Positions 47,224 through 58,688 of a stretch of 64,000 nt of DNA are shown here, piece after piece (position 1 is the stretch's first letter; the number at the start of each line of letters is the position of its first letter). The notes below the pieces were generated by a model. The model ran no database searches. It saw only the letters and a program-made list of their open reading frames with translations, and was not told the origin of the DNA. Both the position numbers and the translations under genes were made by a program. The DNA is from Enoplolaimus lenunculus (lineage: Eukaryota > Nematoda > Enoplea > Enoplida > Thoracostomopsidae): assembly GCA_030248215.1 (NCBI GenBank), contig JASANG010001089.1, positions 80,067 to 144,066 of the forward strand. Reading direction: 5' to 3'.

Positions 47224-47385
47224 CGCGAGCGTTTTTCTATACGGGACTACAATTGAGTAAGTTTATTCCTAAGTCGAAACCTAAGCCAAACTTCGATGAA
47301 GGCCGACAAATTTTCATTTTTCGGGTTTCACGAGTTGTCAGTTGATGAGTTGTTTCGGCCATGAGCTGTCGTCATATCGTTTTGG
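47224..47385 (+). mobile_element. Partial GGCCCATG-family element and GTCGACAA-type repeat piece
   Basis: GAGCGTTTTTCTATACGGG, then ACTACAATTGAGTAAG and TTCCTAAGTC, AACCTAAGCC follow the order seen in the copy at 39703-39893 (read inverted) and in 31551-31721. Downstream, GGCCGACAAATTTTC and GAGTTGTCAGTTGATGAG resemble the second AAGCCT-bearing family (42905-43110). The right terminus is missing. Confidence 0.5.
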
Positions 47386-48237
47386 TTACATGTTCGTTTT
47401 CCCACCTGTTGCTTTCCAACTATACGTTTTGGCACAATAGTAGGTATTTTGTTTTACAAATGGACCTTTAGTTACATTGTTGTGTGATTTAGCCCATGGT
47501 GTGAGTGCAACAAACCTTCAGTACTTCATCTCTCGGACAACGCTCTGCTTGTTTTGTAAGCAATAAAAACATACGAAGCGACCTACGGAATCTATACAAA
47601 TGTCACTATAGTTTAATACAGTGAATAGCAGGTTTTTAGTTAAAATTGGTTGCAGTGTAGACCACATTTCGAATCGACCACTTCTTCTAACCATTCAGGG
47701 TTGTGCCGTAAGGTGGACAAGAACAGAGGGCAGCGGGCAATTGTACATGCAGCCCTCTGGAAAAATTTGGTCACCCCTAAAAAATGTCCAACCTTGCTTG
47801 TAAGTCATCGAAACCCTTTGAATGCCCCTAATGAAATACTGTTAGCCCCCTACGCAAGGTGAACTGCTGGCTACTGACCTGCCCCTACCATACAAATTTC
47901 TACTTTGTAGCACGAAAAAGTCGTTTGGTTTCTTACTCGCTAGGTTTTTCACTATATTTACTACGCAGTCCCGTTTGAAATTTCCGAATCAACCGCGGGC
48001 CAACGACTCGACTAATTGGTAAACTTTAACACGAATGCTAACAGATTGACTGGTCGGCTAAACAAACCGGCATAGAAATTTTCCAAAGCCGGTTCCTGCA
48101 CCAATACATACTCATTAGTTCGTCGCTACCATTTGTAAAACATTTGAAATTTTGGTTTCCGATTTGTATATAACCAAAATTACTGTTTACAAAATACATT
48201 TTTAAGCATTGCAAATTTTGCAATATCAATCAGCCTT
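47386..48237. other. Intergenic with possible old transposon debris
   Basis: CCCTCTGGAAAAATTTGG and GTCACCCCTAAAAAATG near 47750-47785, with CCCCCTAC and GCCCCTAC motifs to 47890, look like the C-rich subterminal part of a worn DNA transposon. No ends could be placed. The two overlapping frames at 47621-47862 lie in this debris and are not accepted as genes. Confidence 0.3.
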
Positions 48238-48914
48238 GATCAAAAATTGGATCCGCCATAAGAATGAATCGAAAATTTCTGACCAGAAATTGGATTCGCC
48301 ATAAAAATGATCGAAAATTTCTGACCAGAAATTGGATTCGCCATAAAAATGATCGAAAATTTCTGACCATAAATTGGATTCGCCATAAAAATGATTGAAA
48401 ATTTCTGACCAGAAATTGGATTCGCCATAAAAATGATCGAAAATTTCTGACCAGAAATTGGATTCGCCATAAAAATGATCGAAAATTTCTGACCAGAAAT
48501 TGGATTCGCCATAAAAATGATCGAAAATTTCTGACCAGAAATTGGATCCGCCATAAGAATGAATCGCAAATTTCTGACCAGAAATTGGATCCGCCATAAG
48601 AATGAATCGCAAATTTCTGACCAAAAATTGGATTCGCCATAAAAATGATCGAAAATTTCTGACCAGAAATTGGATTCGCCATAAAAATGATCGAAAATTT
48701 CTGACCAGAAATTGGATCCGCCATAAGAATGAATCGCAAATTTCTGACCAAAAATTGGATTCGCCATAAGAATGGATCGAAAATTTCTGACCAAAAATTG
48801 GATCCGCCATAGGAATGAATCGAAAATTTTTGACCAAAAATTGGATCCGCCATAAGAATGGATCGAAAATTTCTGACCGAAAATTGGATTCGACATAAGA
48901 ATGGGTCGAAAATC
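48238..48914. repeat. 42/43-bp minisatellite, 16 copies
   Basis: Sixteen units alternate between a 42-bp form (GGATTCGCCATAAAAATGAT...) and a 43-bp form (GGATCCGCCATAAGAATGAAT...). Each contains the small palindrome AATTTCTGACCAGAAATT. Units near 48780-48914 are the most diverged. The minus strand is open for 207-276 codons in three frames at once, because the unit lacks stops. The mix of 42- and 43-bp units shifts the frame from unit to unit, so no single repeated peptide is maintained. It is therefore called noncoding. Confidence 0.92.
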
Positions 48915-50242
48915 CTTTTAATCGTTTTATGAATATTTTGGAAATTTCACTGTCTGACGAACATATTCTGCATACGCAACAAAACTGGGTTTCCTTGCGT
49001 AATATATATTTTATTTTTTCAAATTGATTTTTATGTTTTATATTTCTTAAATTCAAAGTCGTTATCAGTCATACTGTGTGTGCGCACATACACTTGAGAT
49101 TGACGAAATTTGTGTTTCTTTTTTAAAATGAAATTTTGCAAAAAAAAATTATTTTCAAATAAAACGAAACATTGATGAAATATTAAAATATTCGAACTAC
49201 TTTTTGCAAACGCGTACGCACACACGCAGTATAAACGCGGTCGTAATTGTTTTCAAATAGGTTTTTAAGCGAATAAGCCGATATGGTAGGGTACAACCGG
49301 AAATCCACTTGTGAAATCCGGAAGCATTTTTTACCTAAGGTTTCGGTAATTTCGGTAGTTTAATTTTTCGTATTTTTGTTTGGGCTTTGCCAACTTTGAT
49401 GCAATTTCGAAAGTTTTAATCTGAGATTTTTCGAAAAGATGCTAAAAAATAAACCGATTGATTTGTGGTAAACGTAAAAAATTTGCAGTTTAAGCCGGTT
49501 ATTTAAAATTTTCTCTACTGGACTCCCTTCTGAACAGCCCATGTTAATATTGTGTCGGAGCATTGAACTTAACTTTAGTGGAGATTCAAACCGTATCCAG
49601 TACTACAGTAGGCAGTCTTTCACTACTTACTGTTTGTAATTGGTTAGAAATGGCCAGTCTGTTTAATTAAACTCTCTTGCTGCGTCTAAAACAATATCTG
49701 AAACGTATATATTTGAAAAAACTTCTTCGCTAATCCGAGGCAGATCTAGAAATTTCTAACGAAACGATGCCGCGATATAAAGTTTAATTTTTAAGCAAAT
49801 TTTAGTTTTTATTCATCCTGGAACGAATGGCCTGAGTTTTGCCCGTTGAATCCGCCAGTAGCGCGTTAACTAAGTTTCTTAAAAAGCTAACTTTTGCTGA
49901 AAAACGCCATAATCTGACAAAACTAGTTGACAAATTTTCGTATTGTTTTTTTGTGTTTTGAAGAGGATTTGCTATAGTTTAAACAACTTTTGTGATATAG
50001 TTTCATTTTTTGGCACGCCGCGTTGTTGTTGTTTTGATTGTCTTTACTGCGCAAACGCTGTCTAAAATTTTCTACAGTACAAAAGTTTGTTGACTGGATA
50101 TGGTAATTTAGATTGATATTGTGAAAATTCGGGTTGTCTTTGTCTTATATTTATTTGTTTATTTACGTTGAGTATATCAGCCAAGAATGCAGCAAACCGA
50201 AGTCAACATTGAGGTTGAAGTAGTGTGCACATTCTAATCTTA
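48915..50242. other. AT-rich intergenic stretch with one hAT-like scrap
   Basis: Near 49286-49360, TAGGGTACAACCGGAAATCC followed by AAATCCGGAAG and GGTTTCGGTAATTTCGG resembles a worn CAGGGTGCAACCGG terminus with CCGG-type subterminal motifs. Nothing else was recognised. Confidence 0.4.
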
Positions 50243-50872
50243 GCCCGTATTCTCAATTGCGTACAGCAACTATCATCAGTTAGAAATAGCAGTGGCGGAT
50301 CTAGAATCTCAAAATGCGGGGGGGCCCCAAAATTTAACAGGTAATAAACTTATTTTTGACTCATACTGTAGTGACCCAAATAAGTGGGGGTCCCCATTTT
50401 GAGTCCCAATTAATAGGAGTCCGTATCCCTAATAAGAATCCGTAAGTGGGTAGAGTCTTTAAACCCTTGTTTAGAATCTATAAATGTCTATTATCCCTAA
50501 TTGTAGCGCATAAATGACTCCAGGGCCAAGAAAGTTTAAAGCGTGCTTATACTATCGTGTATAAAACAGAGAAATAAACAGCGTAGAACAGCAATTGAAC
50601 AGCGTAGAACAGCAATTGACACTATATACTTTTTGTCGAGATGCTGTTGGGGGGCCACGGCCGGGGTGGCCCCCGTGGATCCGCCATTGAGAAATAGGTT
50701 TCCAAACTCATTAACTGTTGCAGTTTTTTTAAACTCAAAATTGGTACAGGAGTAAAACAAATCATATGCGAAAAATGTGCTGTATTTTGAGCCTCAGCAT
50801 TCACTGGTTCGAAAGTTACAGGGCCTGTCATCAACTGGTGATAGGTGCTACACACATTTGAGAATACGGGTC
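50243..50872. mobile_element. Fold-back element (CCCGTATTCTCAA ends) split by a hAT insertion
   Basis: The left end GCCCGTATTCTCAATTGCG and the right end CACACATTTGAGAATACGGG are inverted copies. Further in, CTATCATCAG pairs with CTGGTGATAGG. Without the 400-bp hAT-like element and its duplication (50290-50697) the element would be about 222 bp, close to the 226-bp uninterrupted relative at 55665-55890. It is noncoding, and older than the hAT insertion. Confidence 0.8.
50290..50689. mobile_element. hAT-type non-autonomous element, CAGTGGCGGATC ends (400 bp)
   Basis: Perfect 8-bp target duplications AGAAATAG (50282-50289 and 50690-50697) flank inverted ends CAGTGGCGGATC and GATCCGCCATTG. Near the left end is GGGGGGGCCCC followed by TTTAACAGGTAATAAAC; near the right end GATGCTGTTGGGGGGCCACG. 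The same subterminal blocks occur in the 171-bp copy at 58689-58859. The internal part contains a duplicated GAACAGCGTAGAACAGCAAT stretch and no transposase frame. Confidence 0.93.
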
Positions 50873-53800
50873 GTTGAAAATAACTTGGTAAATGTTTATT
50901 TTCTGCACAAACGTCAGATTATTAAATCGCTGCGTTTCTCTATAATAACGAATCATTTATTTTGAACACACATATAAACTTAGAGTTGAAATGTGTCTTA
51001 AAATAGGTGAAGGTTGTATCTGATCAGTATTAGGACTGCGTATCAAATACACTTAAGTCCACTGAACTGACCTTTACATCAAGGGCAAAATGTTTTTTGT
51101 TGAGTTCACAAGATATATACCGCAAATTAGACGGACAAATAGGAAGGCATGAATCAGATCCACATTACCGAACTAAAGGGGTAGCATATACGCCTAGGCC
51201 CCTCAAACTCGGTTTAGAACCAAAATTTTGGTAAGATTTTGTACTGAAATTGGTGTTGGGTTTCTCGCTAGTGTATTTTTAGTATTATATATAGCGTGCC
51301 CCCCGTTATAATTTCTGGACGAACCATTGAACAAACAATATTTAACTTGTCAGGAGTGTTAAATCGTAAAAGACACATTGGTGTTCTCAAGGACGCTTTC
51401 AAACCCGTTATACATTCCTTTGTTCACTGAACATGGTCGGTATTTATCTCGAGGTCAGTGTAGGATGTAATATAAACACTGAAGGACACATTGCCACATC
51501 CAAGGACGTTCTCCGTCAAGACAGGGCCGCAACCAACAGATACGTACAAAGGGGGGCTAGGATTCTAGAATTACTCGAAACGGTCAGTTTTACGGTCTGT
51601 AGAATAGCTTGCAATGGTTAAAAAAATTTTGTCGCTCGCTACGCTCACTCTCAATATGGTTTTGGATGTGGTTGTTTCTTATCGAGATTAAATCCTGGCT
51701 AAGCTAAGACTCTGCTAGTTTTGGGCCTGTTGCGATCTATTGAGGGGGTATAAAAATATGCTTAAAGTCTTTTTATGCAATCGATAGGGTCAGTACACTC
51801 CCTTCCCCAACTCTTTGTAGTTGCGGCCTTGCGTCATGGACACATAATAACTCAGGATTCGGTTAAACAAGGAAGTGCAGTAGGCCTGAATGCGACACCA
51901 TAGAACGTCCCTGAGATTGAAGGACTTATTCAAGGACGTGTTTTTGCTCAAGGACACCCAGCTAGGCCGTCACGCAATCAGCTCTGGGGGGCTAAAAATT
52001 TTCAAAATGTGCATACAAGATACAGGCAAGGTTGAGTTTCTAGGAAGGGCTGAATTTTTGCCAGGTGGGAAGCCCTACCCTACCCCCTACCCCTTGGCTA
52101 CGGGCTTGCAGATAGGTCATGGTTTGCTTAAAATGGAACGTGTGCCACAAATGAAACGAGAACAATTCAGTTATTAACCTTGTGCAGTGTTGCAAAGTAT
52201 AAGCAGAGGGACAACTTGATAAGCAACAATGAGACAATGGTTTTCGTCATTTTTGATTGGATGCTGCTTCATAAGTAATAAAATTAAATTTTATTAAAAA
52301 AATTCAATTGAATGACATGTTCAAGAAGGCAAAATGTAAATTAAAAGCAAGCGTGACAAAGTGATACAACACACTAAAGCCCTATTCATACGTGCCAGTT
52401 TTTGCTGCGAGAACTTGCAACTGCCAATTGTACACAGAATTTGCATTGTTTCATCAGCCAACGAGAAAACGGCTGCATTAAATTTAGTGAACTGGCATGC
52501 TTGTTCACACATGTGAAGTAAACTTCTAGCTATGATTTTTAATGAATTATTTGCAGCTACAAGTTTTTCGATCGACAAAACATTTAAGTGCTAGTTGCCT
52601 TGAACACACAGTGTCTAGATAAAACCGGTAAACTAAAATGTTACCATTTGTATTTGTCGAAGTGTTAAAATAGAAACAGAACAAGAACGACCGCTAGACC
52701 AACGGCATGTTGATAGATAGCCGGTTTTGCAAATGTTCTGAGTCTGCGGCCTAACCCGCTTTTCAAAAGCCGACGACAACCCGTAGAAACCACCTTGATA
52801 TAACATTCAGCCTGTATAAAGTACTAATTCGGTTTTAACTCCTTCTCATATAATGTTTGTAAAGGCCTTCAACTCCCAGTCTTCGAGGTTAGCATGCTAG
52901 CACATAGCATATAAGTAGGTGTCAGATGAAATAGAAAATATTCATGTGATAAAGGGTTAATATTTCTATATGACAAATCGTACACACGGCATGTGCACAA
53001 TTGAGCGCAACGTTACGACTGTAAATTGATGCACATTGATTTGACGTTCAAACCCATCAATTTAGAATGCAATATTTGTGTAATTTTTGAAAAAGTTCAA
53101 TAAAATTACAATTGTTTTTGTCCGAAAAGTTTTTCGCTAAAATTCTGAAAAATGTTTTATGTCTTTTTAAAGTTAAAAAATTCGGCATTCTTGCATCATT
53201 TTTGTACATTTTGTTCAAGTACACCGCAAAAAACACACGCCACCCGTACGACATACTTTCATGCGACTATCATTTATGTTATGAAACGTACCTGTAGGTC
53301 CTCAGGACGGCCTAAGTCTCAAAATTTTCTTCTGGAAAAATTTTATTCCCGTTTCTAAGCCGTGTGAATTTCTCGAAAGATCGTCCGAAAAATTATTTTT
53401 CCTCCCAACGAACTGCAACGTTGAACTGGCTATGGGCTTGAGATTACAAAGCGATGTTAAAACGTTTAAAAATTAGACAAATGAAAGTTGCATCGAACGC
53501 ACTTCTTGTCTTTTTTATTGTTACCTCGAACCGCTTAAAATAATATATAATATTAACGAAAGTACAATAATAATAATAATAATAATAATACTTGAACGGG
53601 CAGCACTTCAAAGTTTTACTTGTGTATTGTATTTTTATTAACGTTTTTTCCAATCCATTACCCTGTTCCGCATTGTATGGATGCAAAATTATGCAAAATG
53701 CGCAGCTTTTAACATTTGTTGCAAATATGGGCAGGGAAAAATCTCCACAAGTTGTGGCAGACTCTCCTAGGGCGCAGCTTCCGAGACGTAAACATTTTAT

Positions 53801-54343
53801 AGATTGGGAGGCTACTTTACGCCGTGAGTTATGCGTAAAAATTCATTCTGTTTTTAATAGCTTTAACTATAGCAGTCTGTTGAAATCAGCGACGAATCTA
53901 GTATTTCCTGATGGTATCCCAGGTTGAATATATATGTGATATATACATATATATCAGGTATAATGTTAAGAAAAATTTGATAGGCATGGTGCGAAATGTC
54001 AGACGCACGCAGTATTTTTAGTCAATCATCCGCCGAACCAGTAGAATTGGAAACAAAACCTTGCGAGCGAAAAACCAGACGCTGTATTCAATACGAATGG
54101 ATAAAAAAGTTTTATGCCGTTTCTGGTTCAGATTCGTCTTAAGATCGTATGAATCTCTTTTCGGTTGAAATCGATACGGAATAATAAATGATAATTTTGC
54201 AGTTTTCATACAATACTATTAATACTAATTGATTTAAATGCAATCATGTATGTCGGTAAATGGTTTGTCACAATCAGATGGCATGGTTGTACGAAGTAAA
54301 ATCTCAAATGCCCTATGATTACTTAGCTCATAACAAAAAAGCA
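50873..54343. other. Intergenic stretch, old transposon debris, no gene recognised
   Basis: Near 51985-52110 a minus-strand sequence reads CCCGTAGCCAAGGGGTAGGG ... and further on TTTTTAGCCCCCCAGAGC, which looks like the end of a worn 'GTAGCCAGGGGG' DNA transposon. AAGGACGT and AAGGACAC motifs recur between 51390 and 51960 without clear periodicity. A (AAT)n run lies at 53569-53591 and ATATAT-rich DNA near 53928-53955. Frames such as 51433-51621, 51890-52177 and 53592-53927 have no recognisable domain and are not called. Confidence 0.35.
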
Positions 54344-54650
54344 GTGGAGAATCCCGGATTTTCATGCGCGGGAGGATACATCGGCGAAGGTATGGAATCT
54401 GCCCCCCCAATAATTTAACAAAAAGTAGCTTATCCTATAGTTCCGAACGAGCTGAGTTCAACGGTACCACTTTTGTCATTGCATGACCACCGGTTCAAAC
54501 GTTATAGCACTCGAAATTGTAGTGCAAACACGCAAAAATGGCAACAGGATTATCATTGTATCCCGGAACTAGCGCGTCAAAATCTACAAGATAAACTGTT
54601 TTTATAAAATTCCTTGGGGGGTCTATATTCCGTACCGCCGCCGGATAGTT
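54344..54650. mobile_element. Possible diverged relative of the CAGTGG hAT family
   Basis: It starts CAGTGGAGAATCCCGGATTT. Near 54405-54432 it carries CCCCCCAATAATTTAAC and AGTAGCTTAT, resembling GGCCCCAAAATTTAACAGG and TAATAAACTTAT of the 50290 element. A GGGGGGTCTATATTCCG stretch near 54616 may mark the other end. No target duplication was found. Confidence 0.35.
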
Positions 54651-54894
54651 TTTGTATTCGATTTACAGTTTGTAACCGCGATTTTAGCGAATTTTTCAAT
54701 AAAATTGAGCAATTGCGTAGAAGGCACAAATTTTTTTAATTTTGGTTGTAGCTTCGTAAGTTTGAGATGAACCGTTCGCATCGCACATTTTTAAGCACAG
54801 CATCATCGGTCCGAGGCATCTGGACCCAACAGTCTTAAAAAGCTTAATTTGTGTGAACTCAACCAAACCGTGAATCGTTATTTGTTCCAGCCAA

Positions 54895-55081
54895 GTGCCA
54901 ATGTATAGAACAGGGCCGTAATAGTAGTATAAACATGTTCCTAAGTGTAAGGAAAAGTCTAGGCGTAAGAATGAATTTATATGTAAACCTAAGACTACGT
55001 CTAAGGTAAAACGTTAGTTTAAAAACTTAAGGTTACGCTATTGCAGTCCCGCAGAAAAAGCCCTTGATGTTATACGTGGTC
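54895..55081. mobile_element. GGCCCATG-family element, worn copy
   Basis: It starts GTGCCAATGTATAGAACAGG (with GCCG following) and has TATAAACATGTTCCTAAGTG, worn AAACCTAAGACTACGTCTAAG and GCAGTCCCGCAGAAAAAG. The right end is a worn TTATACGTGGTC. The order of blocks matches the copy at 39703-39893. No target duplication was seen. Confidence 0.6.
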
Positions 55082-55664
55082 CTGACCATGTTTTGGTCAA
55101 AAAATCACAAGCTTCAGACGAAAAAAACAAAAAAAGTTCAAAATTTTACATTTCATGATATTTGCAAAACAAATCTGTACGTTTCAATATGTCAAAATTT
55201 ATCATATTTAAATTTTATAATTTTTGTGCACAAATTCGCCATACCGCTTCACAGGATATGCAGTCTCTAAACTGGAAAAGGTTTCTGTAGAGAGGGGCAA
55301 GAATATTTGTGACCGCGACGAACAAAAATTTTCCTAAAATAAAATTTTTTCAAAGTTTTAAAAAAACTTTTTGGCAAGGAGCGCCAAAAATGTACATTTA
55401 AGAGAACAACCAACGCTCGCATTCCCGTCCTTGCGGCCATGAGGATATACTCATTTCTCACAAAAGCCGACCGCCGCAATTTTTTTAAAAAACAACGAAA
55501 TTTTTAGATTTTTTTCAAACAAAAAATTATTTTCTCAAAAATGTGGAGTTTATCTTTAGCGAATTCTTAGTGCAAAATTCTTTCCAATTGTGCATTATTC
55601 ACAGTGTTGCGCTGACTGCGACAAGCAAGCATCCTGTTAGGGTTTAGCAGACATTGAAACAAGG

Positions 55665-55890
55665 GCCCGTATTCTCAAATGTGATGTGTGTAGCACGGAT
55701 GACCACTTGGTGTTCGGTGTTGTAGCTTTCGAACCAAATGAATGGTGAGGTTCAAAATGTAGCACATTTGTCGCATTTTGTTCTGTCCTACTTTTGTACT
55801 AATTTTTAAATCAGCAATTTATTGAGTTTGCCAGTTTGAAACGCTTTCGCTAGCTGGTGATAGGCGTTATACGCATTTGAGAATAGGCGC
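55665..55890. mobile_element. Fold-back element (CCCGTATTCTCAA ends), uninterrupted copy
   Basis: The left end GCCCGTATTCTCAAATGTG and the right end ACGCATTTGAGAATAGGCGC are inverted. GTGTGTAGCAC near the left pairs with GGTGATAGGCGTTAT near the right in the same way as in the other copies. At 226 bp it is the reference for the family seen at 50243 and 30114. It is noncoding. Confidence 0.75.
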
Positions 55891-57344
55891 CAAAGACATG
55901 TAGTATAAAGTTAAATTTGTCTGCAAGCTAATGCAGTCTTCGTTAAGCAGTGGATGAGCAGGTTTGCCTTAAATAGCGTTGCATGCTTGTTTCGACCTTA
56001 ATTCCTGATTTGGGACTTAGGAAGACTACACAATGAACAGTTATGATTAACAATTAGGTTTTGAGGTTCAGTGTTGGTAGGTTTCTATCCAATCAAATTC
56101 ATTCGCTGTCAATAGTTCTGGTCAATGCATCGGGTTGGTTACTTGAAAAACAATGAAGACGACGAGTTTTTTTCGTTTTTCGACATTCTGTATATTATTC
56201 GACGCGGCTTGAGGAGCTGAGTTGAACGGTATTAAATTTTCTAACAAAAATTATTAATTTTTATTGCGGCGTGTTTTTGGCCGACCCTCATTGTTTAAAG
56301 AGAGGGGGGTCGCTGTCACATCCAATAATCCTAAATTAAACTATAAGTGCAGCAATTGTTTTCCGGATACATAAAATGCCATGGTTCGCACAGGTTGATC
56401 CCCACCACTGAATAAAAGGGGGGTTGGCCAAAAATGTAACCAGTTACATACTCTTGTTCAAATCTGCATCGTTCACTCTTCCTTCAAATGAGGATTCATT
56501 CAGTTCACTATGATTTTGTTGATAAATCACATTTTGTCGATCTTAATGATTAATGTATATAAATATCGTGTTTTAATTTTGTTGTCTTGGCTTGACTTAA
56601 CGTATTCCAAGCTGTATACATACCACGTTAGTTTTAAATATTAAACTTCTAATTAAAATTTGTGAAAGCAATGAAGCTTCAAATCGTTGTTAGCAGATTA
56701 TATTTTGTCGAGCTAAAACTAACAAGTTTGTGGACGGCTATAGTTGGCACATGCCATTTGTTAGATATATTTTCAATTTTTCGTTTTTTTTCGTTGTTTC
56801 TGGAAAGAAAGCAAATAAACCGTTTTTTCTGGTCGATTCAATTTTTCGAGAAGATGCCATGTCTGGTTCTTGTTGAACAAAACAAAAAACGGTGCGTGTG
56901 TGCAATACAGTACCGGGCGTAGTGCCCTTTATACCACCAAATGCGATTAGCCCTTCACAGCCAAAGGATCCGTAAAAAAATTTCAAAATACCGATTTTTA
57001 GCTGTAAACTTTTAATTTTTGTTTAAAGAATAAAATTAGGTCTGTCTTTTTGCTTGCAAACACTCGCAGGGATTTAATTTAATCTATTCGTCCAAATAAA
57101 CTTCTAGATTTCTTGATTTGGGGGCTCACACTAACTTTGAGAGAAGCCCCCTTATACATTTTTAGCGTCCGAGTGGTGGTATATTCTTGGAGTTCTAGGA
57201 CGCGACTTACATATGCATGAACCTAACGTATGTTAACAAACCAAATAAGCCTATAGTTTATAAAAAACACTATTAAGCACGCGAGAATAGGACTGCTTAC
57301 AGTGTCATTCGAACCCTTAAAAATATATAAGGGTGTCGATGACA
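55891..57344. other. Intergenic stretch, no gene recognised
   Basis: G- or C-rich scraps near 56294-56312, 56398-56412 and 57118-57152 look like worn transposon ends without partners. The frames at 56662-56922 (+) and 56738-56986 (-) overlap on opposite strands and neither shows a domain. Confidence 0.35.
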
Positions 57345-57530
57345 CTCCTAAAAACCCAGCAAAACTAAACTTTTCGTGTTGTAAAAGGTATCACGACAGT
57401 TCATTGTCCGCCAATTTCGCCCGACAACTTGTCCGAAATTTCATCGACTCGACAATTCGTCGCCCAAAATTATGCCTAGGCTTACGATTAGGATTATACT
57501 TAAATTTATTCGTAGGCTTTAGGACACAGT
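57345..57530 (-). repeat. Second AAGCCT-bearing repeat family, inverted copy
   Basis: Read on the minus strand it gives AAGCCTACGAATAAATTTAAG, CGTAAGCCTAGGCATAA, GACGAATTGTCGAGTCGATG and GACAAGTTGTCGGGCG. This is the same motif order as at 42905-43110 and 63035-63200. The 133-codon frame 57302-57703 runs across this repeat and is not accepted as a gene. Confidence 0.5.
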
Positions 57531-57789
57531 TGAGAGACAAGATGTCGGGAAATATATTGTCGCATCATATTCAATTGTTAACCTTTGAATTAAGTTACTT
57601 CTCATATACTCGATTACTTACTCCACGGGCTCAAAACAAAGCTACTGCACTCCTGCTCCTGTTTGACTCTCCCCAAAATAGTTTCTGCATCCCTGACCGC
57701 TAATTGTTTCTGTAAAACTTACCTACCTCCGGGGAAATTTTTTTGTAAAAAACATACATTGGAGAATATGTATTATTATTTTTCGTCAT

Positions 57790-57986
57790 CAGGGCCGGAG
57801 CAGCCACCCCCCATGCCCTCCATTTCGTGGGACCTTCACCCCTAACGGGCCTTTCCCTAACCGTTTGAAACAAAAACCGCTAAAGTTTTAAAATGTATCT
57901 GGCTTCTCGCTCGCTTCGCTCGCGAGTTTGGGAGCCCCCGCCCTGAAGTTTGGGGGGAGCCCTCACCCGTGTCTGCTCCGGCACTG
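57790..57986. mobile_element. hAT-like element, CAGGGCCGGAGCAG ends (197 bp)
   Basis: The ends CAGGGCCGGAGCAGCCACCC and GTCTGCTCCGGCACTG are inverted. The flanks TTCGTCAT (57782-57789) and TTCGCCAT (57987-57994) differ at one base, giving an 8-bp duplication. Inside is the palindromic TCGCTCGCTTCGCTCGCGA and C/G-rich subterminal DNA. It is noncoding. Confidence 0.85.
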
Positions 57987-58129
57987 TTCGCCATGCACAC
58001 GACTACTATTCACATCCCGATAAAATTTTGAGTGAGTTAAATATATGCCATAGTAGTGTTTTTCAATCCAATATGTTGTGATGTACAAAATTGCGACCAT
58101 CGAGTCTATAGTACACTAATACTTCAATA

Positions 58130-58200
58130 TATTTAATATATAATATATATTATGTATAATATATACAAATATTTATATATATAAGTACATATATATGTTT
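58130..58200. repeat. AT dinucleotide-rich simple sequence
   Basis: About 70 bp made almost wholly of TA/AT steps with scattered interruptions (TTATGTATAATATATAC and similar). Confidence 0.8.
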
Positions 58201-58338
58201 GAGGGAAAAACGCTATAAAGCCTACTATAGATCTGTAATTTGAAATACATATGAACGCAATTTTTCACAGCGATGTTCATAATGAAAGACTGTTGCACTT
58301 TACACTTCGCTGCACTTCAGTATTTTTGGTCTGTTGAG

Positions 58339-58542
58339 CAGGGGCGGATCCTGACTTCCCTCACCAAGCCCTAAGGCCGATTTGTCGTACGAACCCCAAA
58401 AAACGATTGATGAAAAAATAAGGGTCAAAATCATATTTTTCCATTCAATACTTTCATTTGTTGAAATGCTCGTTACAGACAATTTGTAGTTGAGTGGGCT
58501 TGCACCGAGGCTTCACTTTGCCGCCCTTATGATCCGCCAGCG
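58339..58542. mobile_element. Probable hAT-like element (CAGGGGCGGATCC end)
   Basis: The left end CAGGGGCGGATCCTGAC and the right end ATGATCCGCCAGCG are inverted relatives of the CAGTGGCGGATC type. The flanking octamers CTGTTGAG and GTACTGAG match at only five of eight bases, so the boundary or age is uncertain. The interior has no frame of interest. Confidence 0.5.
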
Positions 58543-58688
58543 GTACTGAGGGGTGGTCGTTGGTGAGCATCTCGATTATTTCTTAGTGCCCTGTTCAGTA
58601 CCCCCTCGAGTGTCAACCGTTGCATCATGAAAACAGCAGGGTTATAATTACGGACTACAAAGGTAACACTGTTGTTTTGTGCTTTAAC

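Noticed and set aside
48226-49056. Minus-strand frames of 207, 218 and 276 codons with a repeated FLWRIQFLVRNF-type peptide.
   Set aside because: All three frames are open over the same minisatellite, and the mix of 42- and 43-bp units switches the peptide between frames. This is a stop-free repeat rather than a protein.
53592-53927. A 111-codon plus-strand frame beginning after an (AAT)n run.
   Set aside because: No domain, no conserved motif and no supporting splice or promoter context; the length is compatible with chance.
57302-57703. A 133-codon plus-strand frame.
   Set aside because: It runs through an inverted copy of the second AAGCCT-bearing repeat family and shows no protein signature.
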